From contig OU612066.1 of the NCBI GenBank assembly GCA_914767715.1, positions 13,209,001 to 13,273,000 of the forward strand: a DNA stretch of 64,000 nucleotides, written 5' to 3'. A model generated the notes under the pieces. It saw only the letters and a program-made list of their open reading frames with translations, was not told where the DNA came from and did not search any database. The DNA is from Membranipora membranacea. Lineage: Eukaryota; Bryozoa; Gymnolaemata; Cheilostomatida; Membraniporidae. The translations under genes and the position numbers were made by a program. This document shows, one piece after another, positions 22,348 to 35,091 of the stretch (the stretch's first letter is position 1; every line of letters begins with the position of its first letter).

Positions 22348-25300
22348 ATGCTTGTTTTTCGGCCAAATCAAAAAATAGATTTGCTTCTAACTAACCTCAT
22401 AAGGAGGAGCAACTCCTGCTCATCTCGAATCTGCAGACCGTTTGGCTCTGCGGCTATTCGTTCTCCGTCAGCGTCAGTTTTAATTAGGGCCACTTTTGCT
22501 ATAAAAAAACATGCCAAACGGCAGCATCGAAAAATTAAATCTCTGTTGGATGCTTATCAAACTCCGACCAGTTCAAGCTCTTATTGCCCTCATTAAACAC
22601 GCCGAATATTGGAATCCTCGGATTAACAGGGGGGTCACAACGCTGACTTGAAAATCCAAAAATTATACCAAGGGAGGGTATCATGCTTTTTTTTCGGCCA
22701 GATCAAAAAAGTAGATTTGCTTCTAACTAACCTCATAAGGAGGAGCAACTGCTGCTCATCTCGAATCTGCAGACCGTTTGGCTCTGCGGCTTTTCGTTCT
22801 CCGTCAGCGTCCGTTTTAATTAGGGCAACTTTTGCTATAAAAAAACATGCCAAACGGCAGCATCGAAAAATTAAATCCCTGTTGGATTCTTATCAAACTC
22901 CGACCAGTTCAAGCTCTTATTGCCCTCATTCAACACGCCGAATATTGGAATCCTCGGATTAACAGGGGGGTCACAACGCTGACTTGAGAATCCAAAAATT
23001 ATACCAAGGGAGGGTATCATGCTTTTTTTTCGGTCAGATCAAAAAATAGATTTGCTTCTAACTAACCTCATAAAGAGGAGCATCTCCTGCTCATCTCGAA
23101 TCTGCAGACCGTTTGGCTCTGCGGCTTTTCGTTCTCCGTCAGCGTCCGTTTTAATTAGGGCCACTTTTGCTATAAAAAAACATGCCAAACGGCAGCATCG
23201 GAAAATTAAATCTCTGTTGGATTCTTATCAAACTCCGACCAGTTCAAGCTCCTATTGCCCTCATTCAACACGCCGAATATTGGAATCGTCGGATTAACAG
23301 GGGGGTCACAGCGCTGACTTGAAAATCCAAAACTTATACCAAGGGAGGGTATCATGCTTTTTTTTCGGCCAGATCAAAAAAATAGATTTGCTTCTAACTA
23401 ACCTCATAAGGAGGAGCAACTCCTGCTCATCTCGAATCTGCAGACCGTTTGGCTCTGCGGCTTTTCGTTCTCCGTCAGCGTCCGTTTTAATTAGGGCCAC
23501 TTTTGCTATAAAAAAACATGCCAAACGGCAGCATCGAAAAATTAAATCTCTGTTGGATTCTTATCAAACTCCGACCAGTTCAAGCTCTTATTGCCCTCAT
23601 TCAACACGCCGAATATTGGAATCCTCGGATTAACAGGGGGGTCACAACGCTGACTTGACAATGCAAAAATTATACCAAGGGAGGGTATCATGCTTTTTTG
23701 TCGGCCCGATCAAAAAATAGATTTGCTTCTAACTAACCTCATAAGGAGGAGCAACTCCTGCTCATCTCGAATCTGCAGACCGTTTGGCTCTGCAGCTTTT
23801 CGTTCTCCGTCAGCGTCCGTCTCAATTAGGGTCACTTTTGCTATAAAAAAAACATGCCGAACGGCAGCATCGAAAAATTAAATCTCTGTTGGATTCTAAT
23901 CAAACTCCGACCAGTTCAAGCTCTTATTGCCCTCATTCAACACGCCGAATATTGGAATCCTCGGATTAACAGGGGAGTCACAACGCTGACTTGAAAATCC
24001 AAAAATTATACCAAGGGAGGTTATCATGCATTTTTTTTCGGCCAGATCAAAAAATAGATTTGCTTTTAACTAACCTCATAAGGAGGAGCAACTCCTGCTC
24101 ATCTCGAATCTGCAGACCGTTTGGCTCTGCGGCTTTTCGTTCTCCGTCAGCGTCCGTTTTAATTAGGGCCACTTTTTCTATAAAAAAACATGCCAAACGG
24201 CAGCATCGAAAAATTAAATCTCTGCTGGATTCTTATCAAACTCCGACCAGTTCAAGCTCTTATTGCCCTCATTCAACACGCCGAATATTGGAATCGTCGG
24301 ATTAACAGGGGGGTCACAGCGCTGACTTGAAAATCCAAAACTTATGCCAAGGGAGGGTATCATGCTTTTTTTTCGGCCAGATCAAAAAATAGATTTGCTT
24401 CTAACTAACCTCATAAAGAGGAGCAACTCCTGCTCATCTCGAATCTGCAGACCGTTTGGCTCTGCGGCTTTTCGTTCTCCGTCAGCGTCCGTTTTAATTA
24501 GGGCCACTTTTGCTATAAAAAAACATGCCAAACGGCAGCATCGAAAAATTAAATCTCTGTTGGATTCTTATCAAACTCCGACCAGTTCAAGCTCTTATTG
24601 CCCTCATTCAACACGCCGAATATTGGAATCCTCGGATTAACAGGGGGGTCACAGCGCTGACTTGAAAATCCAAAACTTATACCAAGGGAGGGTATCATGC
24701 TTTTTTTTCGGCCAGATCAAAAAATAGATTTGCTTCTAACTAACCTCATAAGGAGGAGCAACTCCTGCTCATCTCGAATCTGCAGACCGTTTGGCTCTGC
24801 AACTTTTTTTTGTCCGTCAGCGTCCGTTTTAATTAGCGCCACTTTTGCTATAAAAAAACATGCCAAACGGCAGCATCGAAGCAATAAATCTCTGTTGGAT
24901 TCTTATCAAACTCCGACCAGTTCAAGCTCTTATTGCCCTCATTCAACACGCCAAATATTGGAATCCTCGGATTAACAGGGGGGTCACAACGCTGACTTGA
25001 AAATCCAAAAACTATACCAAGGGAGGGTATCATGCTTTTTTTTCGGCCAGATCAAAAAATAGATTTGCTTCTAACTAACCTCATAAGGAGGAGCAACTCC
25101 TGCTCATCTCGAATCTGCAGACCGTTTGGCTCTGCGGCTATTCGTTCTCCGTCAGCGTCCGTTTTAATTAGGGCCACTTTTGCTATAAAAAAACATGCCA
25201 AACGGCAGCATCGAAAAATTAAATCCCTGTTGGATTCTTATCAAACTCCGACCAGTTCAAGCTCTTATTGCCCTCATTCAACACGCCGAATATTGGAATC

Positions 25301-27713
25301 GTCGGATTAACAGGGGGGTCACAGCGCTGACTTGAAAATCCAAAACTTATACCAAGGGAGGGTATCATGCTTTTTTTTCGGCCAGATCAAAAAAATAGAT
25401 TTGCTTCTAACTAACCTCATAAGGAGGAGCGACTCCTGCTCATCTCGAATCTGCAGACCGTTTGGCTCTGCAACTTTTTTTTGTCCGTCAGCGTCCGTTT
25501 TAATTAGGGCCACTTTTGCTATAAAAAAACATGCCAAACGGCAGCATCGAAGCAATAAATCTCTGTTGGATTCTTATCAAACTCCGACCAGTTCAAGCTC
25601 TTATTGCCCTCATTCAACACGCCGAATATTGGAATCGTCGGATTAACAGGGGGGTCACAACGCTGACTTGAAAATCCAAAAATTATACCAAGGGAGGGTA
25701 TCATGCTTTTTTTTCGGCCAGATCAAAAAATAGATTTGCTTCTAACTAACCTCATAAGGAGGAGCAACTCCTGCTCATCTCGAATCTGCAGACCGTTTGG
25801 CTCTGCGGCTTTTCGTTCTCCGTCAGCGTCCGTTTTAATTAGGGCCACTTTTGCTATAAAAAAACATGCCAAACGGCAGCATCGAAAAATTAAATCTCTG
25901 TTGGATTCTTATCAAACTCCGACCAGTTCAAGCTCTTATTGGCCTCATTCAACACGCCGAATATTGGAATCCTCGGATTAACAGGGGGGTCACAACGCTG
26001 ACTTGAAAATCCAAAAACTATACCAAGGGAGGGTATCATGCTTGTTTTTCGGCCAAATCAAAAAATAGATTTGCTTCTAACTAACCTCATAAGGAGGAGC
26101 AACTCCTGCTCATCTCGAATCTGCAGACCGTTTGGCTCTGCGGCTATTCGTTCTCCGTCAGCGTCCGTTTTAATTAGGGCCACTTTTGCTATAAAAAAAC
26201 ATGCCAAACGGCAGCATCGAAAAATTAAATCTCTGTTGGATTCTTATCAAACTCCGACCAGTTCAAGCTCTTATTGCCCTCATTAAACACGCCGAATATT
26301 GGAATCCTCGGATTAACAGGGGGGTCACAACGCTGACTTGAAAATCCAAAAATTATACCAAGGGAGGGTATCATGCTTTTTTTTCGGCCAGATCAAAAAA
26401 ATAGATTTGCTTCTAACTAACCTCATAAGGAGGAGCAACTGCTGCTCATCTCGAATCTGCAGACCGTTTGGCTCTGCGGCTTTTCGTTCTCCGTCAGCGT
26501 CCGTTTTAATTAGGGCCACTTTTGCTATAAAAAAACATGCCAAACGGCAGCATCGAAAAATTAAATCCCTGTTGGATTCTTATCAAACTCCGACCAGTTC
26601 AAGCTCTTATTGCCCTCATTCAACACGCCGAATATTGGAATCCTCGGATTAACAGGGGGGTCACAACGCTGACTTGAGAATCCAAAAATTATACCAAGGG
26701 AGGGTATCATGCTTTTTTTTCGGTCAGATCAAAAAATAGATTTGCTTCTAACTAACCTCATAAAGAGGAGCAACTCCTGCTCATCTCGAATCTGCAGACC
26801 GTTTGGCTCTGCGGCTTTTCGTTCTCCGTCAGCGTCCGTTTTAATTAGGGCCACTTTTGCTATAAAAAAACATGCCAAACGGCAGCATCGAAAAATTAAA
26901 TCTCTGTTGGATTCTTATCAAACTCCGACCAGTTCAAGCTCTTATTGCCCTCATTCAACACGCCGAATATTGGAATCGTCGGATTAACAGGGGGGTCACA
27001 GCGCTGACTTGAAAATCCAAAACTTATACCAAGGGAGGGTATCATGCTTTTTTTTCGGCCAGATCAAAAAATAGATTTGCTTCTAACTAACCTCATAAAG
27101 AGGAGCAACTCCTGCTCATCTCGAATCTGCAGACCGTTTGGCTCTGCGGCTTTTCGTTCTCCGTCAGCGTCCGTTTTAATTAGGGCCACTTTTGCTATAA
27201 AAAAACATGCCAAACGGCAGCATCGAAAAATTAAATCTCTGTTGGATTCTTATCAAACTCCGACCAGTTCAAGCTCTTATTGCCCTCATTCAACACGCCG
27301 AATATTGGATTCCTCGGATTAACAGGGGGGTCACAGCGCTGACTTGAAAATCCAAAACTTATACCAAGGGAGGGTATCATGCTTTTTTTTCGGCCAGATC
27401 AAAAAATAGATTTGCTTCTAACTAACCTCATAAGGAGGAGCAACTCCTGCTCATCTCGAATCTGCAGACCGTTTGGCTCTGCAACTTTTTTTTGTCCGTC
27501 AGCGTCCGTTTTAATTAGCGCCACTTTTGCTATAAAAAAACATGCCAAACGGCAGCATCGAAGCAATAAATCTCTGTTGGATTCTTATCAAACTCCGACC
27601 AGTTCAAGCTCTTATTGCCCTCATTCAACACGCCGAATATTGGAATCCTCGGAATAACAGGGGGGTCACAACGCTGACTTGAAAATCCAAAAACTATACC
27701 AAGGGAGGGTATC

Positions 27714-29700
27714 ATGCTTTTTTTTCGGCCAGATCAAAAAATAGATTTGCTTCTAACTAACCTCATAAGGAGGAGCAACTGCTGCTCATCTCGAATCTGC
27801 AGACCGTTTGGCTCTGCGGCTTTTCGTTCTCCGTCAGCGTCCGTTTTAATTAGGGCAACTTTTGCTATAAAAAAACATGCCAAACGGCAGCATCGAAAAA
27901 TTAAATCCCTGTTGGATTCTTATCAAACTCCGACCAGTTCAAGCTCTTATTGCCCTCATTCAACACGCCGAATATTGGAATCCTCGGATTAACAGGGGGG
28001 TCACAACGCTGACTTGAGAATCCAAAAATTATACCAAGGGAGGGTATCATGCTTTTTTTTCGGTCAGATCAAAAAATCGATTTGCTTCTAACTAACCTCA
28101 TAAAGAGGAGCATCTCCTGCTCATCTCGAATCTGCAGACCGTTTGGCTCTGCGGCTTTTCGTTCTCCGTCAGCGTCCGTTTTAATTAGGGCCACTTTTGC
28201 TATAAAAAAACATGCCAAACGGCAGCATCGGAAAATTAAATCTCTGTTGGATTCTTATCAAACTCCGACCAGTTCAAGCTCCTATTGCCCTCATTCAACA
28301 CGCCGAATATTGGAATCGTCGGATTAACAGGGGGGTCACAGCGCTGACTTGAAAATCCAAAACTTATACCAAGGGAGGGTATCATGCTTTTTTTTCGGCC
28401 AGATCAAAAAAATAGATTTGCTTCTAACTAACCTCATAAGGAGGAGCAACTCCTGCTCATCTCGAATCTGCAGACCGTTTGGCTCTGCGGCTTTTCGTTC
28501 TCCGTCAGCGTCCGTTTTAATTAGGGCCACTTTTGCTATAAAAAAACATGCCAAACGGCAGCATCGAAAAATTAAATCTCTGTTGGATTCTTATCAAACT
28601 CCGACCAGTTCAAGCTCTTATTGCCCTCATTCAACACGCCGAATATTGGAATCCTCGGATTAACAGGGGGGTCACAACGCTGACTTGACAATGCAAAAAT
28701 TATACCAAGGGAGGGTATCATGCTTTTTTGTCGGCCAGATCAAAAAATAGATTTGCTTCTAACTAACCTCATAAGGAGGAGCAACTCCTGCTCATCTCGA
28801 ATCTGCAGACCGTTTGGCTCTGCAGCTTTTCGTTCTCCGTCAGCGTCCGTCTCAATTAGGGTCACTTTTGCTATAAAAAAAACATGCCGAACGGCAGCAT
28901 CGAAAAATTAAATCTCTGTTGGATTCTAATCAAACTCCGACCAGTTCAAGCTCTTATTGCCCTCATTCAACACGCCGAATATTGGAATCCTCGGATTAAC
29001 AGGGGAGTCACAACGCTGACTTGAAAATCCAAAAATTATACCAAGGGAGGTTATCATGCATTTTTTTTCGGCCAGATCAAAAAATAGATTTGCTTTTAAC
29101 TAACCTCATAAGGAGGAGCAACTCCTGCTCATCTCGAATCTGCAGACCGTTTGGCTCTGCGGCTTTTCGTTCTCCGTCAGCGTCCGTTTTAATTAGGGCC
29201 ACTTTTTCTATAAAAAAACATGCCAAACGGCAGCATCGAAAAATTAAATCTCTGCTGGATTCTTATCAAACTCCGACCAGTTCAAGCTCTTATTGCCCTC
29301 ATTCAACACGCCGAATATTGGAATCGTCGGATTAACAGGGGGGTCACAGCGCTGACTTGAAAATCCAAAACTTATACCAAGGGAGGGTATCATGCTTTTT
29401 TTTCGGCCAGATCAAAAAATAGATTTGCTTCTAACTAACCTCATAAAGAGGAGCAACTCCTGCTCATCTTGAATCTGCAGACCGTTTGGCTCTGCGGCTT
29501 TTCGTTCTCCGTCAGCGTCCGTTTTAATTAGGGCCACTTTTGCTATAAAAAAACATGCCAAACGGCAGCATCGAAAAATTAAATCTCTGTTGGATTCTTA
29601 TCAAACTCCGACCAGTTCAAGCTCTTATTGCCCTCATTCAACACGCCGAATATTGGAATCCTCGGATTAACAGGGGGGTCACAGCGCTGACTTGAAAATC
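27714..29700 (+). repeat. Third copy of the 22.7-24.7 kb block, offset 5,030 bp (15 monomers)
   Basis: The series GCAACTGCTGC, CGGTCAGATC with GCATCTCC, A7, TTTTGTCGG, GCATTTTTTTTCGG and CATAAAGAGG at 22683-24696 recurs at 27714-29726 and again at 30732-32744. Private changes are CAAAAAATCGATTT at about 28070 and CATCTTGAATC at about 29467; the latter makes an in-frame stop in the spurious open frame. In the 27.7 kb copy the TTTTGTCGG monomer reads GGCCAGATC, against GGCCCGATC in the other two. Confidence 0.85.
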
Positions 29701-29726
29701 CAAAACTTATACCAAGGGAGGGTATC

Positions 29727-31066
29727 ATGCTTTTTTTTCGGCCAGATCAAAAAATAGATTTGCTTCTAACTAACCTCATAAGGAGGAGCAACTCCTGCTC
29801 ATCTCGAATCTGCAGACCGTTTGGCTCTGCAACTTTTTTTTGTCCGTCAGCGTCCGTTTTAATTAGCGCCACTTTTGCTATAAAAAAACATGCCAAACGG
29901 CAGCATCGAAGCAATAAATCTCTGTTGGATTCTTATCAAACTCCGACCAGTTCAAGCTCTTATTGCCCTCATTCAACACGCCGAATATTGGAATCCTCGG
30001 AATAACAGGGGGGTCACAACGCTGACTTGAAAATCCAAAAACTATACCAAGGGAGGGTATCATGCTTTTTTTTCGGCCAGATCAAAAAATAGATTTGCTT
30101 CTAACTAACCTCATAAGGAGGAGCAACTGCTGCTCATCTCGAATCTGCAGACCGTTTGGCTCTGCGGCTTTTCGTTCTCCGTCAGCGTCCGTTTTAATTA
30201 GGGCAACTTTTGCTATAAAAAAACATGCCAAACGGCAGCATCGAAAAATTAAATCCCTGTTGGATTCTTATCAAACTCCGACCAGTTCAAGCTCTTATTG
30301 CCCTCATTCAACACGCCGAATATTGGAATCCTCGGATTAACAGGGGGGTCACAGCGCTGACTTGAAAATCCAAAACTTATACCAAGGGAGGGTATCATGC
30401 TTTTTTTTCGGCCAGATCAAAAAATAGATTTGCTTCTAACTAACCTCATAAGGAGGAGCAACTCCTGCTCATCTCGAATCTGCAGACCGTTTGGCTCTGC
30501 AACTTTTTTTTGTCCGTCAGCGTCCGTTTTAATTAGCGCCACTTTTGCTATAAAAAAACATGCCAAACGGCAGCATCGAAGCAATAAATCTCTGTTGGAT
30601 TCTTATCAAACTCCGACCAGTTCAAGCTCTTATTGCCCTCATTCAACACGCCGAATATTGGAATCCTCGGAATAACAGGGGGGTCACAACGCTGACTTGA
30701 AAATCCAAAAACTATACCAAGGGAGGGTATCATGCTTTTTTTTCGGCCAGATCAAAAAATAGATTTGCTTCTAACTAACCTCATAAGGAGGAGCAACTGC
30801 TGCTCATCTCGAATCTGCAGACCGTTTGGCTCTGCGGCTTTTCGTTCTCCGTCAGCGTCCGTTTTAATTAGGGCAACTTTTGCTATAAAAAAACATGCCA
30901 AACGGCAGCATCGAAAAATTAAATCCCTGTTGGATTCTTATCAAACTCCGACCAGTTCAAGCTCTTATTGCCCTCATTCAACACGCCGAATATTGGAATC
31001 CTCGGATTAACAGGGGGGTCACAACGCTGACTTGAGAATCCAAAAATTATACCAAGGGAGGGTATC
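29727..31066 (+). repeat. Tandemly duplicated dimer (670 bp, two copies)
   Basis: A two-monomer unit, a GCAACTTTTTTTT monomer ending GGAATAACAGG followed by a GCAACTGCTGC monomer, occurs at 29727-30396 and again at 30397-31066. The same dimer is single at 27379-28048. The visible differences sit at the junction: the first copy ends CACAGCGCTG and AAAACTTATACC, the second ends CACAACGCTG, TTGAGAATCC and AAAAATTATACC like the single copy. Confidence 0.85.
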
Positions 31067-34000
31067 ATGCTTTTTTTTCGGTCAGATCAAAAAATAGATT
31101 TGCTTCTAACTAACCTCATAAAGAGGAGCATCTCCTGCTCATCTCGAATCTGCAGACCGTTTGGCTCTGCGGCTTTTCGTTCTCCGTCAGCATCCGTTTT
31201 AATTAGGGCCACTTTTGCTATAAAAAAACATGCCAAACGGCAGCATCGGAAAATTAAATCTCTGTTGGATTCTTATCAAACTCCGACCAGTTCAAGCTCC
31301 TATTGCCCTCATTCAACACGCAGAATATTGGAATCGTCGGATTAACAGGGGGGTCACAGCGCTGACTTGAAAATCCAAAACTTATACCAAGGGAGGGTAT
31401 CATGCTTTTTTTTCGGCCAGATCAAAAAAATAGATTTGCTTCTAACTAACCTCATAAGGAGGAGCAACTCCTGCTCATCTCGAATCTGCAGACCGTTTGG
31501 CTCTGCGGCTTTTCGTTCTCCGTCAGCGTCCGTTTTAATTAGGGCCACTTTTGCTATAAAAAAACATGCCAAACGGCAGCATCGAAAAATTAAATCTCTG
31601 TTGGATTCTTATCAAACTCCGACCAGTTCAAGCTCTTATTGCCCTCATTCAACACGCCGAATATTGGAATCCTCGGATTAACAGGGGGGTCACAACGCTG
31701 ACTTGACAATGCAAAAATTATACCAAGGGAGGGTATCATGCTTTTTTGTCGGCCCGATCAAAAAATAGATTTGCTTCTAACTAACCTCATAAGGAGGAGC
31801 AACTCCTGCTCATCTCGAATCTGCAGACCGTTTGGCTCTGCAGCTTTTCGTTCTCCGTCAGCGTCCGTCTCAATTAGGGTCACTTTTGCTATAAAAAAAA
31901 CATGCCGAACGGCAGCATCGAAAAATTAAATCTCTGTTGGATTCTAATCAAACTCCGACCAGTTCAAGCTCTTATTGCCCTCATTCAACACGCCGAATAT
32001 TGGAATCCTCGGATTAACAGGGGAGTCACAACGCTGACTTGAAAATCCAAAAATTATACCAAGGGAGGTTATCATGCATTTTTTTTCGGCCAGATCAAAA
32101 AATAGATTTGCTTTTAACTAACCTCATAAGGAGGAGCAACTCCTGCTCATCTCGAATCTGCAGACCGTTTGGCTCTGCGGCTTTTCGTTCTCCGTCAGCG
32201 TCCGTTTTAATTAGGGCCACTTTTTCTATAAAAAAACATGCCAAACGGCAGCATCGAAAAATTAAATCTCTGCTGGATTCTTATCAAACTCCGACCAGTT
32301 CAAGCTCTTATTGCCCTCATTCAACACGCCGAATATTGGAATCGTCGGATTAACAGGGGGGTCACAGCGCTGACTTGAAAATCCAAAACTTATACCAAGG
32401 GAGGGTATCATGCTTTTTTTTCGGCCAGATCAAAAAATAGATTTGCTTCTAACTAACCTCATAAAGAGGAGCAACTCCTGCTCATCTCGAATCTGCAGAC
32501 CGTTTGGCTCTGCGGCTTTTCGTTCTCCGTCAGCGTCCGTTTTAATTAGGGCCACTTTTGCTATAAAAAAACATGCCAAACGGCAGCATCGAAAAATTAA
32601 ATCTCTGTTGGATTCTTATCAAACTCCGACCAGTTCAAGCTCTTATTGCCCTCATTCAACACGCCGAATATTGGAATCCTCGGATTAACAGGGGGGTCAC
32701 AGCGCTGACTTGAAAATCCAAAACTTATACCAAGGGAGGGTATCATGCTTTTTTTTCGGCCAGATCAAAAAATAGATTTGCTTCTAACTAACCTCATAAG
32801 GAGGAGCAACTCCTGCTCATCTCGAATCTGCAGACCGTTTGGCTCTGCAACTTTTTTTTGTCCGTCAGCGTCCGTTTTAATTAGCGCCACTTTTGCTATA
32901 AAAAAACATGCCAAACGGCAGCATCGAAGCAATAAATCTCTGTTGGATTCTTATCAAACTCCGACCAGTTCAAGCTCTTATTGCCCTCATTCAACACGCC
33001 AAATATTGGAATCCTCGGATTAACAGGGGGGTCACAACGCTGACTTGAAAATCCAAAAACTATACCAAGGGAGGGTATCATGCTTTTTTTTCGGCCAGAT
33101 CAAAAAATAGATTTGCTTCTAACTAACCTCATAAGGAGGAGCAACTCCTGCTCATCTCGAATCTGCAGACCGTTTGGCTCTGCGGCTATTCGTTCTCCGT
33201 CAGCGTCCGTTTTAATTAGGGCCACTTTTGCTATAAAAAAACATGCCAAACGGCAGCATCGAAAAATTAAATCCCTGTTGGATTCTTATCAAACTCCGAC
33301 CAGTTCAAGCTCTTATTGCCCTCATTCAACACGCCGAATATTGGAATCGTCGGATTAACAGGGGGGTCACAGCGCTGACTTGAAAATCCAAAACTTATAC
33401 CAAGGGAGGGTATCATGCTTTTTTTTCGGCCAGATCAAAAAAATAGATTTGCTTCTAACTAACCTCATAAGGAGGAGCGACTCCTGCTCATCTCGAATCT
33501 GCAGACCGTTTGGCTCTGCAACTTTTTTTTGTCCGTCAGCGTCCGTTTTAATTAGGGCCACTTTTGCTATAAAAAAACATGCCAAACGGCAGCATCGAAG
33601 CAATAAATCTCTGTTGGATTCTTATCAAACTCCGACCAGTTCAAGCTCTTATTGCCCTCATTCAACACGCCGAATATTGGAATCGTCGGATTAACAGGGG
33701 GGTCACAACGCTGACTTGAAAATCCAAAAATTATACCAAGGGAGGGTATCATGCTTTTTTTTCGGCCAGATCAAAAAATAGATTTGCTTCTAACTAACCT
33801 CATAAGGAGGAGCAACTCCTGCTCATCTCGAATCTGCAGACCGTTTGGCTCTGCGGCTTTTCGTTCTCCGTCAGCGTCCGTTTTAATTAGGGCCACTTGT
33901 GCTATAAAAAAACATGCCAAACGGCAGCATCGAAAAATTAAATCTCTGTTGGATTCTTATCAAACTCCGACCAGTTCAAGCTCTTATTGGCCTCATTCAA

Positions 34001-35091
34001 CACGCCGAATATTGGAATCCTCGGATTAACAGGGGGGTCACAACGCTGACTTGAAAATCCAAAAACTATACCAAGGGAGGGTATCATGCTTGTTTTTCGG
34101 CCAAATCAAAAAATAGATTTGCTTCTAACTAACCTCATAAGGAGGAGCAACTCCTGCTCATCTCGAATCTGCAGACCGTTTGGCTCTGCGGCTATTCGTT
34201 CTCCGTCAGCGTCCGTTTTAATTAGGGCCACTTTTGCTATAAAAAAACATGCCAAACGGCAGCATCGAAAAATTAAATCTCTGTTGGATTCTTATCAAAC
34301 TCCGACCAGTTCAAGCTCTTATTGCCCTCATTAAACACGCCGAATATTGGAATCCTCGGATTAACAGGGGGGTCACAACGCTGACTTGAAAATCCAAAAA
34401 TTATACCAAGGGAGGGTATCATGCTTTTTTTTCGGCCAGATCAAAAAAATAGATTTGCTTCTAACTAACCTCATAAGGAGGAGCAACTGCTGCTCATCTC
34501 GAATCTGCAGACCGTTTGGCTCTGCGGCTTTTCGTTCTCCGTCAGCGTCCGTTTTAATTAGGGCCACTTTTGCTATAAAAAAACATGCCAAACGGCAGCA
34601 TCGAAAAATTAAATCCCTGTTGGATTCTTATCAAACTCCGACCAGTTCAAGCTCTTATTGCCCTCATTCAACACGCCGAATATTGGAATCCTCGGATTAA
34701 CAGGGGGGTCACAACGCTGACTTGAGAATCCAAAAATTATACCAAGGGAGGGTATCATGCTTTTTTTTCGGTCAGATCAAAAAATAGATTTGCTTCTAAC
34801 TAACCTCATAAAGAGGAGCAACTCCTGCTCATCTCGAATCTGCAGACCGTTTGGCTCTGCGGCTTTTCGTTCTCCGTCAGCGTCCGTTTTAATTAGGGCC
34901 ACTTTTGCTATAAAAAAACATGCCAAACGGCAGCATCGAAAAATTAAATCTCTGTTGGATTCTTATCAAACTCCGACCAGTTCAAGCTCTTATTGCCCTC
35001 ATTCAACACGCCGAATATTGGAATCGTCGGATTAACAGGGGGGTAACAGCGCTGACTTGAAAATCCAAAACTTATACCAAGGGAGGGTATC

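Larger units (their letters stand above)
18995..34340 (+). repeat. 8-monomer series present at 18995, 23690 and 31738
   Basis: The ordered types TTTTGTCGG marker, CACTTTTTCTATA monomer, CATAAAGAGG monomer, GCAACTTTTTTTT monomer, GCTATTCG monomer, A7 plus GCAACTTTTTTTT monomer, TTGGCCTC monomer and CTTGTTTTTCGG monomer run from 18995 to 21341 and then into a hybrid. They recur complete from 23690 to 26372 and from 31738 to 34420. Offsets are 4,695 bp (14 monomers) and 8,048 bp (24 monomers). The first copy is the most diverged: its second monomer has TTTTGTCGG where the others have GCATTTTTTTTCGG, and CCGCCAGCG occurs at 20120 only. Confidence 0.85.
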
